From Molossus alvarezi (lineage: Eukaryota; Chordata; Mammalia; Chiroptera; Molossidae), in assembly GCA_037176705.1 (NCBI GenBank), contig CM073886.1:23607501-23671500 (forward strand): a stretch of 64,000 nucleotides of DNA, written 5' to 3'. Below the pieces are notes generated by a model, which did not search any database, was not told the DNA's origin, and saw only the letters and a list, made by a program, of their open reading frames with translations. Below are positions 21,803 through 33,699 of the stretch, piece by piece (the first letter of the stretch is position 1; every line of letters begins with the position of its first letter). The position numbers and the translations under genes were made by a program.

Positions 21803-22744
21803 CTCCTTTCTTTACATTTTAAAGTGACATCTGCAGAGCATTGGACAGTTAAATGATGATGACAAATACAGTCATCGGGGCCTAATTTGGCATTTTGTCA
21901 GCAGGACCACCGTTTTGCCTGGCCATGCTAGGATTCTGGGGTGTAATGCTGTTTGCTCACAGTCAAGGCTGATGTCTGCAGAGACTGTGGTTCTGAATCA
22001 CCGGAGAAAGGCAGACTTATATTCCCTGTCCTATTTGAATTGTGTTAAGGGTCAGCTTAGCCTTGAGCCCCTGTTCCTTTCGGTGAAGACTGAGCGTTTC
22101 TGGGCGAACTGCTTAACTTTCCCAGTGTGCATTTTCTCACGTATAACTTGGAGAAGCTGAGCGTATCCACACTGGAGGACCGAGGAGGAAAGGTGTGTGT
22201 GGCAGGACATAAGGCTCTGGCCATGAGCTTGGCCAGTGTGTTTACAGGAAGCATATTTTAGTATGTGATAATTCTTAGGAAAATTTTAGCTCAGGAATGG
22301 AGTAGAAAAATTTTTCTTAACCAAGCCATTTTATAACCTGCAGTCTCTTCATTTAAACAACGGGTAGCTCAGAGTTTAAGGTGCTGAAAGTTTGCAGTTT
22401 GCAGGTAGAAGGAACATTTGTAAAATAAGCAACTACTTCAAGAAAAATATAGGAAGAAAACAAACAGAGAGGCTGGATGTGTACGTTTCGAAAAATTCTG
22501 CGGCTGACATGTTCCAGGCAGAGTTCCTCTTTGCTGACTGGCAGGACCTTCTTCTTGCCAGAAGGAGTAGCTGTCGGTGCTCTCAAATGGTGGTCCCGTG
22601 TGGGCAGCATTGCTTGGGGGCTTGAGGGCACAGGCAGCATGGGGCAGCGAGGCTGGGCCAGGTCTGTGTGTGAGCACTGGGCTGCCCTGTTCTCTGGTCC
22701 ACGTGTGCTCAGGTGGCAGGTGGCATGATTCCAGTGGTCTAGCC

Positions 22745-22970
22745 TAGTGGTCGGTGGCAGGATTCTGGCATGCAGGGGTCCGACTGCGGCGCTACTGCTT
22801 GTTAGTTGTGTGACCTTGAGCAAGTTACTTAATTTCTCTATCTCCTTAGTTATAAATTGAGGCTAAGAAAACCCGCTGCCTCAGAGGGTTGTTGCACAAT
22901 AAAATGAGAGACCGTATGTCAGCTCAATAAATGTGCTTCATAAATGCTCAATAAATGTTAACTATCATCA
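22745..22970 (+). repeat. MIR SINE
   Basis: Near-complete MIR: 'tgtgtgaccttgagcaagtt', 'acttaatttctctatctcct', 'ttgttgcacaataaaatgag' and a (CTCAATAAATG)-like end. Confidence 0.8.
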
Positions 22971-23519
22971 TTTTTCTCTAGTATGATAATTATATTACCA
23001 AAAAACCTTGCCAAATCGAAAGTTATATTTTAACGGCAGTGGTGCAGAACGAATTAAGTACCAGGATATTTCAGTCGGAAAAAAGTGAAATTATTTCTGC
23101 TATAAGTATTCTAAGAGTGTGTATGAGTGTTTTACTGGCTCTGAGTATATGCTAGTTGTGAAACTGAAACATCACTGAACAAATTCAGCATTTTATTACA
23201 CATTTCTTTGTGCTCAACTTTAATGGCTTTCCTCTTTTGCTCTCGTGGCTCAACCAAGAACAGGGTCATATAGCCAGCCCAGAGCTTGTATGGCTCCAAG
23301 CAGCTGTTCGTTCTGAGGTGGAGGCGTTAGAATCAGTAGCAGTTCAGGATGGGTGAGCCTTGTTCCCTAAATCATTAGTTGCCTCATTTCCCATTGAATG
23401 GAGAAAACTCAAGCTATGAGAAGGTGTTCACAGGAAGAAGACGCACAGTGACATGAGAAGTACCTTTGAGAGAAGCAAGTGAATGGGGTTGTGCATTGTT
23501 GGGGAGACCTTTTCTTTTT

Positions 23520-23990
23520 CTATTCATTGTATTAGTTATTGCTTGCTGTATAACAGATTATCTCCAAACAGTGCACCCTAAAACCTCACGATCCTCCGCG
23601 ATTTCTGTGAGTTAGGGACCTGGGGTGGTTCATCTGGGTGGTTCTGGCTCTGAGTTCATCTGTTGGCTGGAGCTGGTCACCTGACAGCTGGCTGGGGACG
23701 AAGGGGCTGCTTTAAGCTCACTCATGTGGCTGTTGGCAGGAGGCTTCAGTTCCTTGCCAGGTGGGCGTCTCCATGTGGCTGCTCACAACACAGCAGGGCT
23801 TCTCAGAGCGAGGAACTCACGAGCAGGGGAACACACCCAGCATGGAAGTCACTGTGTCTTTTACAGCCCACTCTCAGAAACGAGACATGATTACTTCTGC
23901 TGTGTTTCGTTGTCACCCAGATCAGCCTTGGATTGTGTGGGAGGGGTCTGCACGTGGATGTTCATGCCAGGAGGTGGGGGTCATCGGGGA
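23520..23990. repeat. ERVL/MaLR-type LTR fragment
   Basis: 'attgcttgctgtataacaga', 'tctccaaacagtgcacccta', 'ctgttggctggagctggtca', 'ctccatgtggctgctcacaa' resemble old ERVL-class LTRs. The open frames here are not retroviral genes. Orientation not assigned. Confidence 0.45.
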
Positions 23991-24087
23991 CCATCTTGGA
24001 GCTTGCCTACCATGCCCTCCCTGGGTTCCAGAGCAGGCTAGATGGTCCAGGTCTGGACAGTCAGCCTTTTCCATCCCTTGGTCATCA

Positions 24088-24130
24088 TGATCAGGTCAAA
24101 GAAGGGCATGTGGCCAGGCTGACCTGATCA
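24088..24130. repeat. Perfect 11-bp inverted repeat
   Basis: Arms TGATCAGGTCA (24088-24098) and TGACCTGATCA (24120-24130) are separated by 21 nt. Each arm holds an AGGTCA motif, the nuclear-receptor half-site. Confidence 0.85.
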
Positions 24131-24385
24131 CAGAGGGTTATAGCATTCTCGAGAGGATATGATGTAAGCCAGGAGTTGCTGGCAGCTCTTTGCTACTATG
24201 TGGGAAGATCCCACATGGTGACAGCACAGTGGATAAATAGAGGCGAAGAGAGACTCACAGGTCTTGATGATATCATTTGAGCTTCTGGACCCCGTGTTTC
24301 CTGAAGGTGTTGTTCCTCTGGGCATTTCAGTTACATGAGCCAATCAATTCCTTTTGTTACTTGAGCCAGTTCGTCACTGGTCCTC
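24130..24385 (+). repeat. Ancient interspersed repeat, family unresolved (copy 1)
   Basis: 'gatatgatgtaagccaggag', 'gatatcatttgagcttctgg' and 'cagttacatgagccaatcaa' belong to an old placental repeat that I cannot name. A related sequence may lie near 26865-27300. Confidence 0.4.
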
Positions 24386-26413
24386 ACTCATTTGTGCTCT
24401 GAGTCTGGACCGCTGATGCTCCTAGTGCGACTGTTAGGGGATTGCAGCAAGTTGTGTTTTCTCTCCGCTCCCTCCGGGAAGAGACGTCCAGGCTGTGTGA
24501 GTCCCCAAGGATGCGAGCGCCGCCCACTGGACGGTTGGACAGAGCCCCGCTCAAGGCCTCGTCCTCCTCTCCCATGTTGGGACTGACCTACTCCTGCTCC
24601 TTGGTCACAGCTCTTCTCTCCTGTGGAGGACCTCTGGGAACTGCTGTCAGCTGTGTGACCAGAGCCGTTCCTTTCCCCATCTAAGCCTCTGGGTCTTCAT
24701 CTGCTTAAAAATGTAGAAGGAAGTGGGCGGCATGGGCGCCCTCCGTACTTCCTATAAGGATGCTGTGACTGTGTCCCGATATAACAGTCTCAACTAATAT
24801 GGTTTTGGCAGTAGAAACCCAACCAAATTACGTTGGCTCAACAGGGGCATTTGTGTTGCTGTAAGGAACTGGTCACTTTCTTCAGGCGTCACTGGGCCCG
24901 GGTGCCCCAGGGTGGTCAGCACTGCCCTCCCCCCGCTCTTGGCCCTGGCCCTCTGCGTGTTAGCTCCTCCTTAGGCGGGGCCTCTGCACACAGCTGCCAA
25001 GAGGGCCTCTCTTTCTCTGAACATTCTAGGTAGAACATTCTAGGAAGACTCTTCACTGGGCGTGTTGTGGCCAGGAGCAAGCAGAAGGCCGGGGTTGACC
25101 CTCGCCAGAGCCCCGGGCTGGTAAATCACGTGGGCAGGTAGATCCTGTCAGATCTGCTTCCCCACATGATTGTGTGGCAGATCATCCCACTGAGCGATGC
25201 TCCTGAAGCAGTCAGTGCAGCTCGGGTCCGTCATAAATGCCGAGTGGATGGTCCCTGCTTCCTTAGCCGGCGCCTTGCCCGCTGGTGGCTAGGGGTGCTG
25301 AGGCTAGGCCCCATCCGTGGGCTCTTTCCTGACCCAGCTTCCCTCTGCAAATGCATCTTGGAACTTTTCACCTCTGGCCTTCATCTGACCGTCGGCTCCT
25401 CCTGGTGCTGTTTTTCTAGCCCCGCCTGCCCAGCATCTGTCCCTTTGTTTATATTTCCCTGTCGGGCTGCTGGGCGGCAGTCTGCTGTGACACACAGCCA
25501 TGCCGCATGATTGGGAAGGCGGGACGGGGCCTGAGGAGCCCTGCTGACGTCACTCCGTCCAGCCCCTCAGGGACCTTTACTGGCTTTCTACGGAGGCTGT
25601 AAGCCCCCGTTTCTGCCCTAGTGCTCAGTCTATGCCTTTAAAAAAATTATTGGACAAATATGAAGCCTCTGCCTTCCGTGAAAAGAACAATAAATCTCTT
25701 TAGTGTCCATCTAATGACATTGACTATTTTTCTTTTTTAATCACAAGAAGCGAATGGTCAGAGTTGAAAAAGGCAAATGTGGGAGATACCGACGTGAAAT
25801 CTCAGCCTGTCCGGCTGAGGGATGGCCTTGGGGACCGAGTCTGGGCCCTTGCCTGCCAGCTGCCCTGCGGCAGTGCACACTCTTCGGGTCATCCTGTTGC
25901 CCACTCAGAGCGGCTGCTGGGGTCCTGGCTTGCGAAGGGTTCTGGGGTCCCATCTGCTCAGCGAGAAGTGCTGTATGGATTGGCGCTGCCTGCCGTGGAC
26001 GTGGGAGAGGGGGTGGGGCGAGCCTTCCAAGAATAGACCGTCCTTGTGCTAGTACTGCTGGGGCAGTGGACACTGTGAGTCCCGGCGCCAAGGTGACAGT
26101 GCTGCGCCAGAGACGGAAGAAGGGCGAGGTTGTCATTCTTCTAAGAAGTCCTCATGGCTCAGTGCTGTCGTAAGTGAAGCGTGCTCTGGAGGAATGTCTC
26201 AAAGCTGCCTGTAAAACAAGGAAACTTGACTCTCAGGCTGAGTAGAGACCAGAAACAAGGCCTGGTTTTCGTCTGTGCGTCTTTCAAAAAATTAACATGT
26301 GCTTTATTGTCGGATTCAGAAGGCCCGTGTTTATGGACGGAGAGTTGGGGAGGAAGAAGGGGTTCTTTCACGAGAAGAGGAGTTGCTGTGGGTACACTGT
26401 ACTGTCTTTCTAA

Positions 26414-26720
26414 AGGCCCCCCTGGTGTTATTGGCTAAGGGAAATAAGCCAATCAGAGGACAAGTACCACATGATCTCACTTATCTGTGGAACATAATAA
26501 ACAAAATAAGCTGATGAACAAAATAGACTCAGAGACATAGACAGGAATGCAGTTCAGACTGACAATCCTCAGAGGAAGCGGACAGGGGAGGGATGAAATA
26601 AACTAAAGAACTTATATGCGTGTATGCATAACCAATGGCCAGAGACAACAGTGCTGGGGGTGTGTGTGTGAGGAGAAACATCTGTAAAAAAAATAATTTA
26701 ATTAATAATAAAAAACAGAA
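26414..26720 (+). mobile_element. Bat-type L1 3' UTR end
   Basis: 'gaaataagccaatcagagga', 'ccacatgatctcacttatct', 'gatgaacaaaatagactcag', 'aacttatatgcgtgtatgca', 'aaacatctgtaaaaa' and an A/T-rich tail. The same 3' UTR recurs at 17.4, 41.0, 51.6 and 57.4 kb. Confidence 0.85.
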
Positions 26721-26864
26721 TAAAAGCCCCCTTGACATTTCTCTCACACTGGAGGACCAGCCGTGGCTGGATTTTTCTTTTTTCTTGATTGATGGTGCGC
26801 GTTGAAGTCTCCTAAGCGCCAGGGTTCAGCCCTGACTTGTCTAATCTGGTCAAGATAATTCTGT

Positions 26865-27300
26865 CTCCTTTCCACAGTGATTGGTTCAGACTCGACTCAG
26901 CTAGGTGTGGTCATTGGATTTGCTTCAGAAAATGGGCACATGATCTAATTCAGGCCAGGGAGACCTGGTTGGAAGTTGCTGGGACTTCAGAGGAAGATGG
27001 TCCCTCGGACATAGGTGTCTAGGTTGGCTCCCTTCTTCTGGAGCACCTGCTGAGAAGGTGTAAAGGCTGGACCTGCTTTATTCATTTTACCAGCATGTGG
27101 GAGACAGGCTTCGGGCCAGCAAACGCTGCAGCTTGGAATGGAGAGGGGTGGGGCCGAGGGAACTGGGTCTGATGACGTCACTGTGCTGCTGAATCAACCT
27201 CCCCTGGAAGCCAGGTTTTCCACTTCTGTGTGTCAGTAAATCCCCTTTGCTATTTACTCCAGTTTGAGTTGGATTTTCTGTCCCTTATTATATCAAGAGC
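26865..27300 (+). repeat. Ancient interspersed repeat, family unresolved (copy 2)
   Basis: 'tccacagtgattggttcaga', 'gggcacatgatctaattcag' and 'ctccagtttgagttggattt' resemble the unnamed family noted at 24130. Boundaries uncertain. Confidence 0.35.
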
Positions 27301-27419
27301 ACCCACCGACACAAAAGGCTTTACCTACCATATGCCTGGCCATGGCTGTGCCGGGGTCTCCTGTGCTGTCCTCCCATGGAGACCAGTATTCCTCATAGTA
27401 TGGTGTTGGCCGTCATAAA

Positions 27420-27560
27420 TCTGTATTGTCTTTCCTTTGAGACTGCACTCCACGAAGTCAGTGACCATGCCTTTGTGCTTCCCTTGTTTATTTTCCTTGT
27501 GACTAACACAGTGCCTGGCACACAGCAGAGACTCTGAAATGTTGGCTAAATGAGGGAGCC
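27420..27560 (+). repeat. L2 LINE 3' end
   Basis: 'ctaacacagtgcctggcaca' with 'cagcagagactctgaaatgt' matches the L2/MIR-like tail. Confidence 0.6.
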
Positions 27561-28565
27561 AATGGACCATGGGACCAGTGACATTGTCACTTGGTCTGAG
27601 TCTCATTGGGAGATGCTGGCTCTGTCTACATCTTGATGGCTCTTCTCTTAGCACAATGCAGTCACTCTGAGCTTAGCTTCAGACCTGCTAATGCTCATCA
27701 CCTGCCCTAAGACTACATTCTGGTCACTTTTTGGGGAATTGGGGCTTTCTGCAAATCCCTCAGCTCTCCATTTAATTCTTACCACTTAGTGTAGGCAGGT
27801 AGTGAGAACTACTAGTGGCAGGTGACGGAAACCGGCTCATGGAAAGTGCAGATGGTTGGCTCGTGGAACTGAAAAGTTCAGGACAAGAGCTAGCTGTCTG
27901 CCCAGCTGGACCCAGTGGCTCAGGGGTCAGGTAGGACCTGTGTCATTCCACGTCTCTCCTCTCTGTCCCTTGGTCTCAGCTTCATTTTCAGGCTTGCTCT
28001 TTTGTGATGACCAGAGAGCCCCCAGCAGCTCCAGGCACAGATTGGTCAGCTGGGCAGCCCCTCTGGAATGAGAGCGCTTCTTCCCGAATGCCGCAGAGAA
28101 AGTCTCAGGGGTCACTTTCATTTCCCCAGTGGGATGCATTCTTCTTGCTGCTCGGCCTGGGTCACGTGCACCCCCTGGAGCCAGGAGGTGGCTGACTTTT
28201 CCTCATTGACTACAGGGAATAGATGCCCTTCTTCAAGAGGAAAATCAGGGCTCCTGCCATCAGACGGGGCTGAATGCTGGGTGGGCAAGGACAGCACATG
28301 CCCCCTGCACTGGGCTCGTCACATCGAGCTCTGGTTTCCCCGGTGCAGGGTCTGTGCTGTCACTCTCGAGCCAGCTGCACTCAATGGAACCCTGACTTCC
28401 ATGCTCACCTGTCGCCCAGTGTCCCTGCACTGTGTTCTCTCTCGTGTGTCTTGGTTGGGTATTAATGTTTGATAATAATTTGACCTCATTCCAGGCACTG
28501 AATCCAGCTACTTTGGCATCGTTACACGTGAAGTTCTTAGTCTCAGCAGAATCAGTATTTCCTTT

Positions 28566-28790
28566 TTTTATCCTCACTCGAGGACATTTTTCCATTTTTT
28601 GTTCAGATAGAGTTGGAGGAAGAGAGAGAGAGAGAGAGAGAAACATTGACGTGAAAGGGACACATCGAGTGGCTGCCACCCGTACGACCAACCAGGGCCG
28701 CGGACAAACTGCAACCGAGGTACGTGCCCCTAGCGGGAACCGGACCGGAGCTCTCTGGACGCTCTAACCACTGAGCCAAACCAGCCAGGG
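28566..28790 (-). mobile_element. Ves SINE
   Basis: Antisense element with 'atcctcactcgaggacattt' through 'gccaaaccagccaggg'. Perfect 13-bp TSD cagtatttccttt (28553-28565, 28791-28803). The head has a short deletion near the anticodon-like region. Confidence 0.95.
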
Positions 28791-29088
28791 CAGTATTTCC
28801 TTTCTTATAAAAACATTTGGTAACGAGCTCCCCCTTTACTCTCCTGAAATGAAATTCATAGCTAATATAACCTACCTATACAACTAACTTAAAAAGTATT
28901 GGTATAACATCCTAACTCAAATATGAAGGAGAAAGAAAAGGGAAGTAATTTATAATAGAAAGTAGATTTTAATATCTATTGGCCAGGCATGGTTTTGCTA
29001 GAAAACATGAGGTGGTTAAGGGCTTGCATCTACTTACAATGCATAAGTTTGGATTTAAAGGCAGTAAGAAGATCATAAGTCATTCTTT

Positions 29089-29336
29089 TTTTTTTATCCT
29101 CACCCAAGGACATTTTTCCATTTTTTTTGTTCAGATAGAGCGGGAGGGAGAGAGAGGAAGAGAGAGAGAGAGAGAAACATCGACGTGAAGGGACACATCG
29201 AGTGGCTGCCACCCGCACGACCAACCAGGGTCGGGGACAAACTGCAACTGAGGTACGTGCCCTTAGCAGGAACCGAACCCGGGTCTCTCTGTACCGCAGG
29301 CCGACGCTCCAACCGCTGAGCCAAACCGGCCAGGGC
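29089..29336 (-). mobile_element. Ves SINE, full length
   Basis: Antisense: T tract, 'atcctcacccaaggacattt', GA run, 'gacgtgaagggacacatcga', ending 'gccaaaccggccagggc'. Perfect 12-bp TSD aagtcattcttt (29077-29088, 29337-29348). Confidence 0.96.
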
Positions 29337-30184
29337 AAGTCATTCTTTATAATCAGTACGGAAAACGAAGAGCAGCGTCTGGGTGGACTCTAGGGTAAAA
29401 ACGAGTATACGCAGTGTACAGTAAGTGAACTAGATTGTAGGCTGAGATTATGAACATGTTTTTCCTACACGAAGGGCCGTCGAGACAATGGAAAGTATGG
29501 CAGGGTGTAGGCTGCTCCTGGCTGTGGGACGGCCTTGGCCTTTCAGGACAGCTCGCACCCCTGGCCCTGCTTCGCAGATGCTGGTAGCGCCCCGTCAGCA
29601 CCGTGATGTGCAGCAGTGAATGCACACCTTTGCCTTGCTTAGACCGTGGAACTTGTGAAACATCGGTGTCTCCAGCTCTAGAAGGCAGCACGGGTCCCCA
29701 GTGAAAATCATTGCCTTCATTCTCTCCCCAGTGTTCCCATTTTCAATACCATTTCCAAATGTACCATCAGCATTTTATGTTTTGGAGCCTTCTGGTCCAT
29801 TTTCAGTGGCCTCACTCTTAGAGTTTTTGGCTCAAGGCTGAACCCTGACCACACTGTATTGTCTGTTGAGCTCCTACTGTGCATCCCTACCCACCCTGGT
29901 TCTCCTGTCCCCCACTTCTCCCTGGGCATGAAGCTCGCGTCCCCAAGGTTGCTAGCTCTCTCACTTGGCAGAGTCTCATTGCTGAGTGAGCTGTGCTCAT
30001 CATCATTTTTCAGCATGCCCTTGTCAGCCACTCGTGGGTCTTGAATGACTTACACCAGGCAGCCGAGGAGAGTTGAGTGCTTGGGGTGGGACCAGAATGA
30101 GCGTGAGACGATATGTCAGGGTGTGAGACAAGACAGCTTAGGAGTTTTCCTGGAGTCTGCTGCTGAAATCCAGTGAAAGATGAA

Positions 30185-30310
30185 TGGTTGGTTAGTACTC
30201 ATTTGTTCATTCACTCATCAAATACCTATTCCGTGTTATGCTCAAGTCAACAGAGATAAACAAGATGCAGCTGACTCGAACCTCCAGATGTTGACAATCG
30301 AGGGAGGACT
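30185..30310 (-). repeat. L2-type LINE fragment
   Basis: 'tcatttgttcattcactcat', 'caaatacctattccgtgtta', 'agagataaacaagatgcagc' fit the antisense 'point-of-increase' segment of an old LINE. Confidence 0.45.
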
Positions 30311-30524
30311 ACATAAACAAAGATTTTAACCTTTTGGCTGACAATTCCCTGTGCTCCAGTTGAGGTGGCCATTGTCAGAAGGAAGTATAGTGTAATGGTG
30401 TGGGGCCAGCCTTGGACTTGGGCCCTACTTCTCAGGGATGGGACCTGGGGAAAGGTGAGTGAGGCACGAGGTCGCACAATTTAAGGAGGCTATCACTCTG
30501 AGGATCGTTCAAATGCGTCTCCCA

Positions 30525-30700
30525 CTTCCGGTTGTGTGATTTCAGGTGGTCATGTTATTCCTAATGCTTCTCGTCTGGAAAACTGGGATAATAATAGTCT
30601 CTCCTGTATAGACACTGTGTAGGAGCTGATACATGAAAGTGCTAAGCACAGTGAGTGCCCTGGTAAGTGGTTGGTAAAAGCCAGCCACGATTATTATTAC
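30525..30700 (+). repeat. MIR SINE
   Basis: 'ggttgtgtgatttcaggtgg', 'ctggaaaactgggataataa', 'gtgctaagcacagtgagtgc', 'aagtggttggtaaaagcc'. Confidence 0.7.
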
Positions 30701-30839
30701 TGGTTTTGTGGAAGTGAATTAGTCTTCTATTCAAGGCTGCAAAGAGTCATTTTCTGGAGTTCATCTAGCCTACTGTTGCTCAGACGTAACTAACTTGCTA
30801 ACAAAGACGTCTCTGGGTTGAAGAGCTAACTGCCGTGCT

Positions 30840-31130
30840 TAGACTTTGCTATACATTACTGTCACCAGGGGACCTTTTAAAACGATGTCCAGGCCGCCCT
30901 CCAGACCAATTAAGTCGGAATCTGTTCAGGTGAGACCCACACTGCTCAGGTAATTCCAGGGTGCACCCAGGTTTGACAGCTGCTGGGTAGGAACAGTGCC
31001 TCTCAGCGCACCTGGGGATCCTGGCCGACTTGAGACTCTGTTTCAGCAGGTCTGGGAGGGGCCTGGTAGGTATTTCTAATAAGCTGCTGCTGCGGGTCCC
31101 TAGAGCACGGGCAAGGCTCAAACAGTGCGC
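30840..31130. mobile_element. Two adjacent hAT-Charlie MITE remnants (MER5-like)
   Basis: 30840-30985 has 'gtcaccaggggaccttttaa' and 'ccagaccaattaagtcggaa', then 'aggtaattccagggtgca'. 31000-31125 has 'ctgtttcagcaggtctggga' and 'ggtatttctaataagctgct'. Both are typical of short old hAT elements. No gene content. Confidence 0.6.
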
Positions 31131-31653
31131 ACAATGATCCGAAAGGGGAAGCTCAGTTATTTGCGGTCGCTGGGGCTCTTGGATGAAGGCACTTGTGATT
31201 TTTATCTCAAAACTGAGTTGGGAGTTAGTGTTTGCTTGTTGATTTGTTTGAAAAATGAAAAAAAATGCTGTGATCCATTGCAAGAACTAACGCTATTAAA
31301 ACATTTGTTATTTTTGCTTGTGATTTTATTTTAAAGTGAACTATAAACAACATGACTTGCTTTGGGTGGGTGTGCAAGGATCTGCATGCGAGCTTTTAAC
31401 ATGAGCACAACATTGCTTTGCTCACCCAGCAGCGAGCTGGACGCTTTCGGGTTAAGATGCACAGGGGTGGGTCTAGGGCAGGTGCCGCCATGACCCGCAG
31501 CCTGAGCGTTCTCCAGAAAGCTGTTTTCATGCTTTAAACAATGACCTTTAAGTTGTAAAACCAGCATAATCATCTGGACTGGAGAAAAGAGCCCTAAATC
31601 TCACAACCCTAGCATGACAATTATTTTACTTTTAATCAATATATTTATTTATT

Positions 31654-31891
31654 TTTTTATCCTTACCTGAGGACATTTTTTGATATTTTGTTCAGATAAA
31701 GTGGGAGAGAGAGAGAGAGAGAGAGAGAAACATCGACATGGAAAGGATACATCGAGTGGCTGCCACCCACATGACCCAACCAGGGCCGGGGACAAACTGC
31801 ACCCGAGGCACATGCCCTTAGCGGGAACTGAACCCAGGTCTCTCCGGACCGCAGGCCGACGTTCTAACCGCTGAGCCAAACCGGCCAGGGC
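31654..31891 (-). mobile_element. Ves SINE
   Basis: Antisense: 'atccttacctgaggacattt', GA run, 'catggaaaggatacatcgag', 'ccgcaggccgacgttctaac', ending 'gccaaaccggccagggc'. No convincing TSD. Confidence 0.92.
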
Positions 31892-32104
31892 GTCAATTTA
31901 AATACAATTTTTACATAGTTACAGAACCATGAGCATGTACATGCAATTTTATTCCATTATTTTATGTTTTCTTTTATTTCTAGGTAGATTTCAAATTATG
32001 TCTAAATAGAGATTTTTTTCCTCTCCCTAGACTATAAAAATAATGAAAAAATTACAACCCACAAGTCTGGGAAGAACAGAAAAGTTTAAAGAAGAAAATC
32101 ACCT

Positions 32105-32582
32105 GGACACAGTTATTTTAGTGTGTTTTATTTGTTATTTATGAGGCATTGTGTCCCAGCATACGTATTCATTATTCATGTTACATAATTCACATCATTC
32201 TGAATCTGTAAGTGGGTGATCTGCTTTAAAAAGAGTGTCATGTAAGCATTTTCTCTTGATATTCACATGTATGGATATCACTTTTGGTGGCCTTGTGGAC
32301 TTCTCTTGGGATCTGCCCTTGTTTCTCATACAGGGCTTTCCCCAACCTTCCCTCCCCACAGCGCCTGCTAGGAGTAGCAGTCCCATGAACACACACATGC
32401 GCGCACACACACACACACGCTCTCTCTCTCTCTCTCTCTCTCAAGATTCCTTAATCTAGATTCCTAGAAGTGGAGTTCCTGTGTTAGAAGGAACAAGTGT
32501 CTGTATTAATTCATATCGCCAAAATCTTTTTCAAGAGAGTCATCCCTTGATATTTTTGCAGCAGTCTGTGGAGGGCCTACCC
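32105..32582 (-). repeat. Old LINE fragment (L1ME-like), left part
   Basis: 'gttacataattcacatcatt' and 'agattcctagaagtggagtt' resemble antisense ancient L1 3' sequence. It is interrupted at 32583 by two SINEs and seems to resume at 33127. Contains the (CA)n(TC)n tract listed separately. Confidence 0.4.
32390..32442. repeat. (CA)n(TC)n compound microsatellite
   Basis: ACACACATGCGCGCACAC-type run passing directly into about eleven TC dinucleotides. Confidence 0.95.
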
Positions 32583-32596
32583 CAGTGTCATTTTTT

Positions 32597-32810
32597 CAAA
32601 AGTCCTCACTCAATATGTTTCTTGATTTTAGGGAGAGAGAGAGAGAAACATCAATGTGAGAGAGAAACGTCAATCGGTTTCTTCCTATATGTGCCCTGAC
32701 CAGGGACTGAACCTGAAACCTAGGTATGTGCCCTGACCAGGAATTGAACCTGAAATCTTTTTGGTGTACAGGATGATGCTCCAACCAACTGAGCCATCCA
32801 GCTGGGGCTT
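32597..32810 (-). mobile_element. Ves-related SINE, first of a tandem pair
   Basis: Antisense: 'aagtcctcactcaatatgtt', 'gagagaaacgtcaatcggtt', a duplicated 'atgtgccctgaccaggaatt'-like block, ending 'gagccatccagctggggc'. The left target site cagtgtcatttttt is at 32583-32596. Confidence 0.9.
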
Positions 32811-32820
32811 GGTGTCATTT

Positions 32821-32901
32821 ATTTTTTTTTAAATCCTCATCTGAGGATATTTTCCTATTTATCTTCAGATAGAATGGGAGGGAGAGAGAGAGAGAGAAAT
32901 G

Positions 32902-32957
<56 letters not shown>

Positions 32958-33113
32958 TCCATGTGAGAGGGACACATCGCTGGTTGCCTCCTGCACGACC
33001 CCAACCTGGGCCGGGGACGAATTGCAGTGGGTGTACATGCCCTTGACTGGAATTGAACCCGTAACTCATTAGTCCTGGGGCCGATGCTCTACTGCTGAGC
33101 CAAACTGGCCAGT
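32821..33113 (-). mobile_element. Ves-related SINE, second of a tandem pair
   Basis: Antisense: T tract, 'aatcctcatctgaggatatt', an expanded GA run of about 80 nt, 'ctggttgcctcctgcacgac', ending 'gagccaaactggccagt'. The right target site cagtgtcattttt is at 33114-33126; a diverged middle copy, ggtgtcattt, is at 32811-32820. Confidence 0.93.
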
Positions 33114-33126
33114 CAGTGTCATTTTT

Positions 33127-33350
33127 AATGGCTATATAGCACAGCACAGTTTACTTAGCGGTTTCCATGTAGGTTAGTGTTTCAGTTGGTTCTGGTGTTT
33201 GAGATTGTAGCAAAGATTGAGTTGCTCTCTTCGTGTCTGTAGCTCGTTTTCCCCTCTGTCAGTTTCATTTTTCAGTATGTATTCCCAGCAGTGGGATCAC
33301 AGGGCAAAGGATGCGAATGTTTTAATGGCACAAGTTGTGTGCTGTTGTAG
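33127..33350 (-). repeat. Old LINE fragment, right part
   Basis: 'aatggctatatagcacagca' and 'tattcccagcagtgggatca' look like the continuation of the LINE fragment broken at 32583. Confidence 0.4.
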
Positions 33351-33699
33351 CCCCAGGTTGAGGCTGGAGGACCGGGCTGGTTCCATTGTCGATCATCACC
33401 TCTGAGCTTCTGCCTTTTGCAAGTGTGGAGGGTGAAGGGATCCTTGGTTTGAATGGTTTTCTGGCCGATTTTTCCTATGGGAGCACAGGCATGGGAAACC
33501 CCTACAGGTAGGAGAATGGAAATGCCTAATGTGTTCCCGTCTGAACTTGCATTTATGGACGCACCTTCTCGAACACCATGAGCGGTGGAGAGCCAAATCC
33601 CTTCATTCACAAGGCTTGCAGAACTTTGTGACCGATGGAAGTTTCTGGTTATTTTTCCATATGGAGATGATGGACAGGAACAGGTAGAGTGACATCTCC

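Noticed and set aside
22353..22823. 156-codon antisense open frame
   Set aside because: Runs into a MIR and shows no recognised domain.
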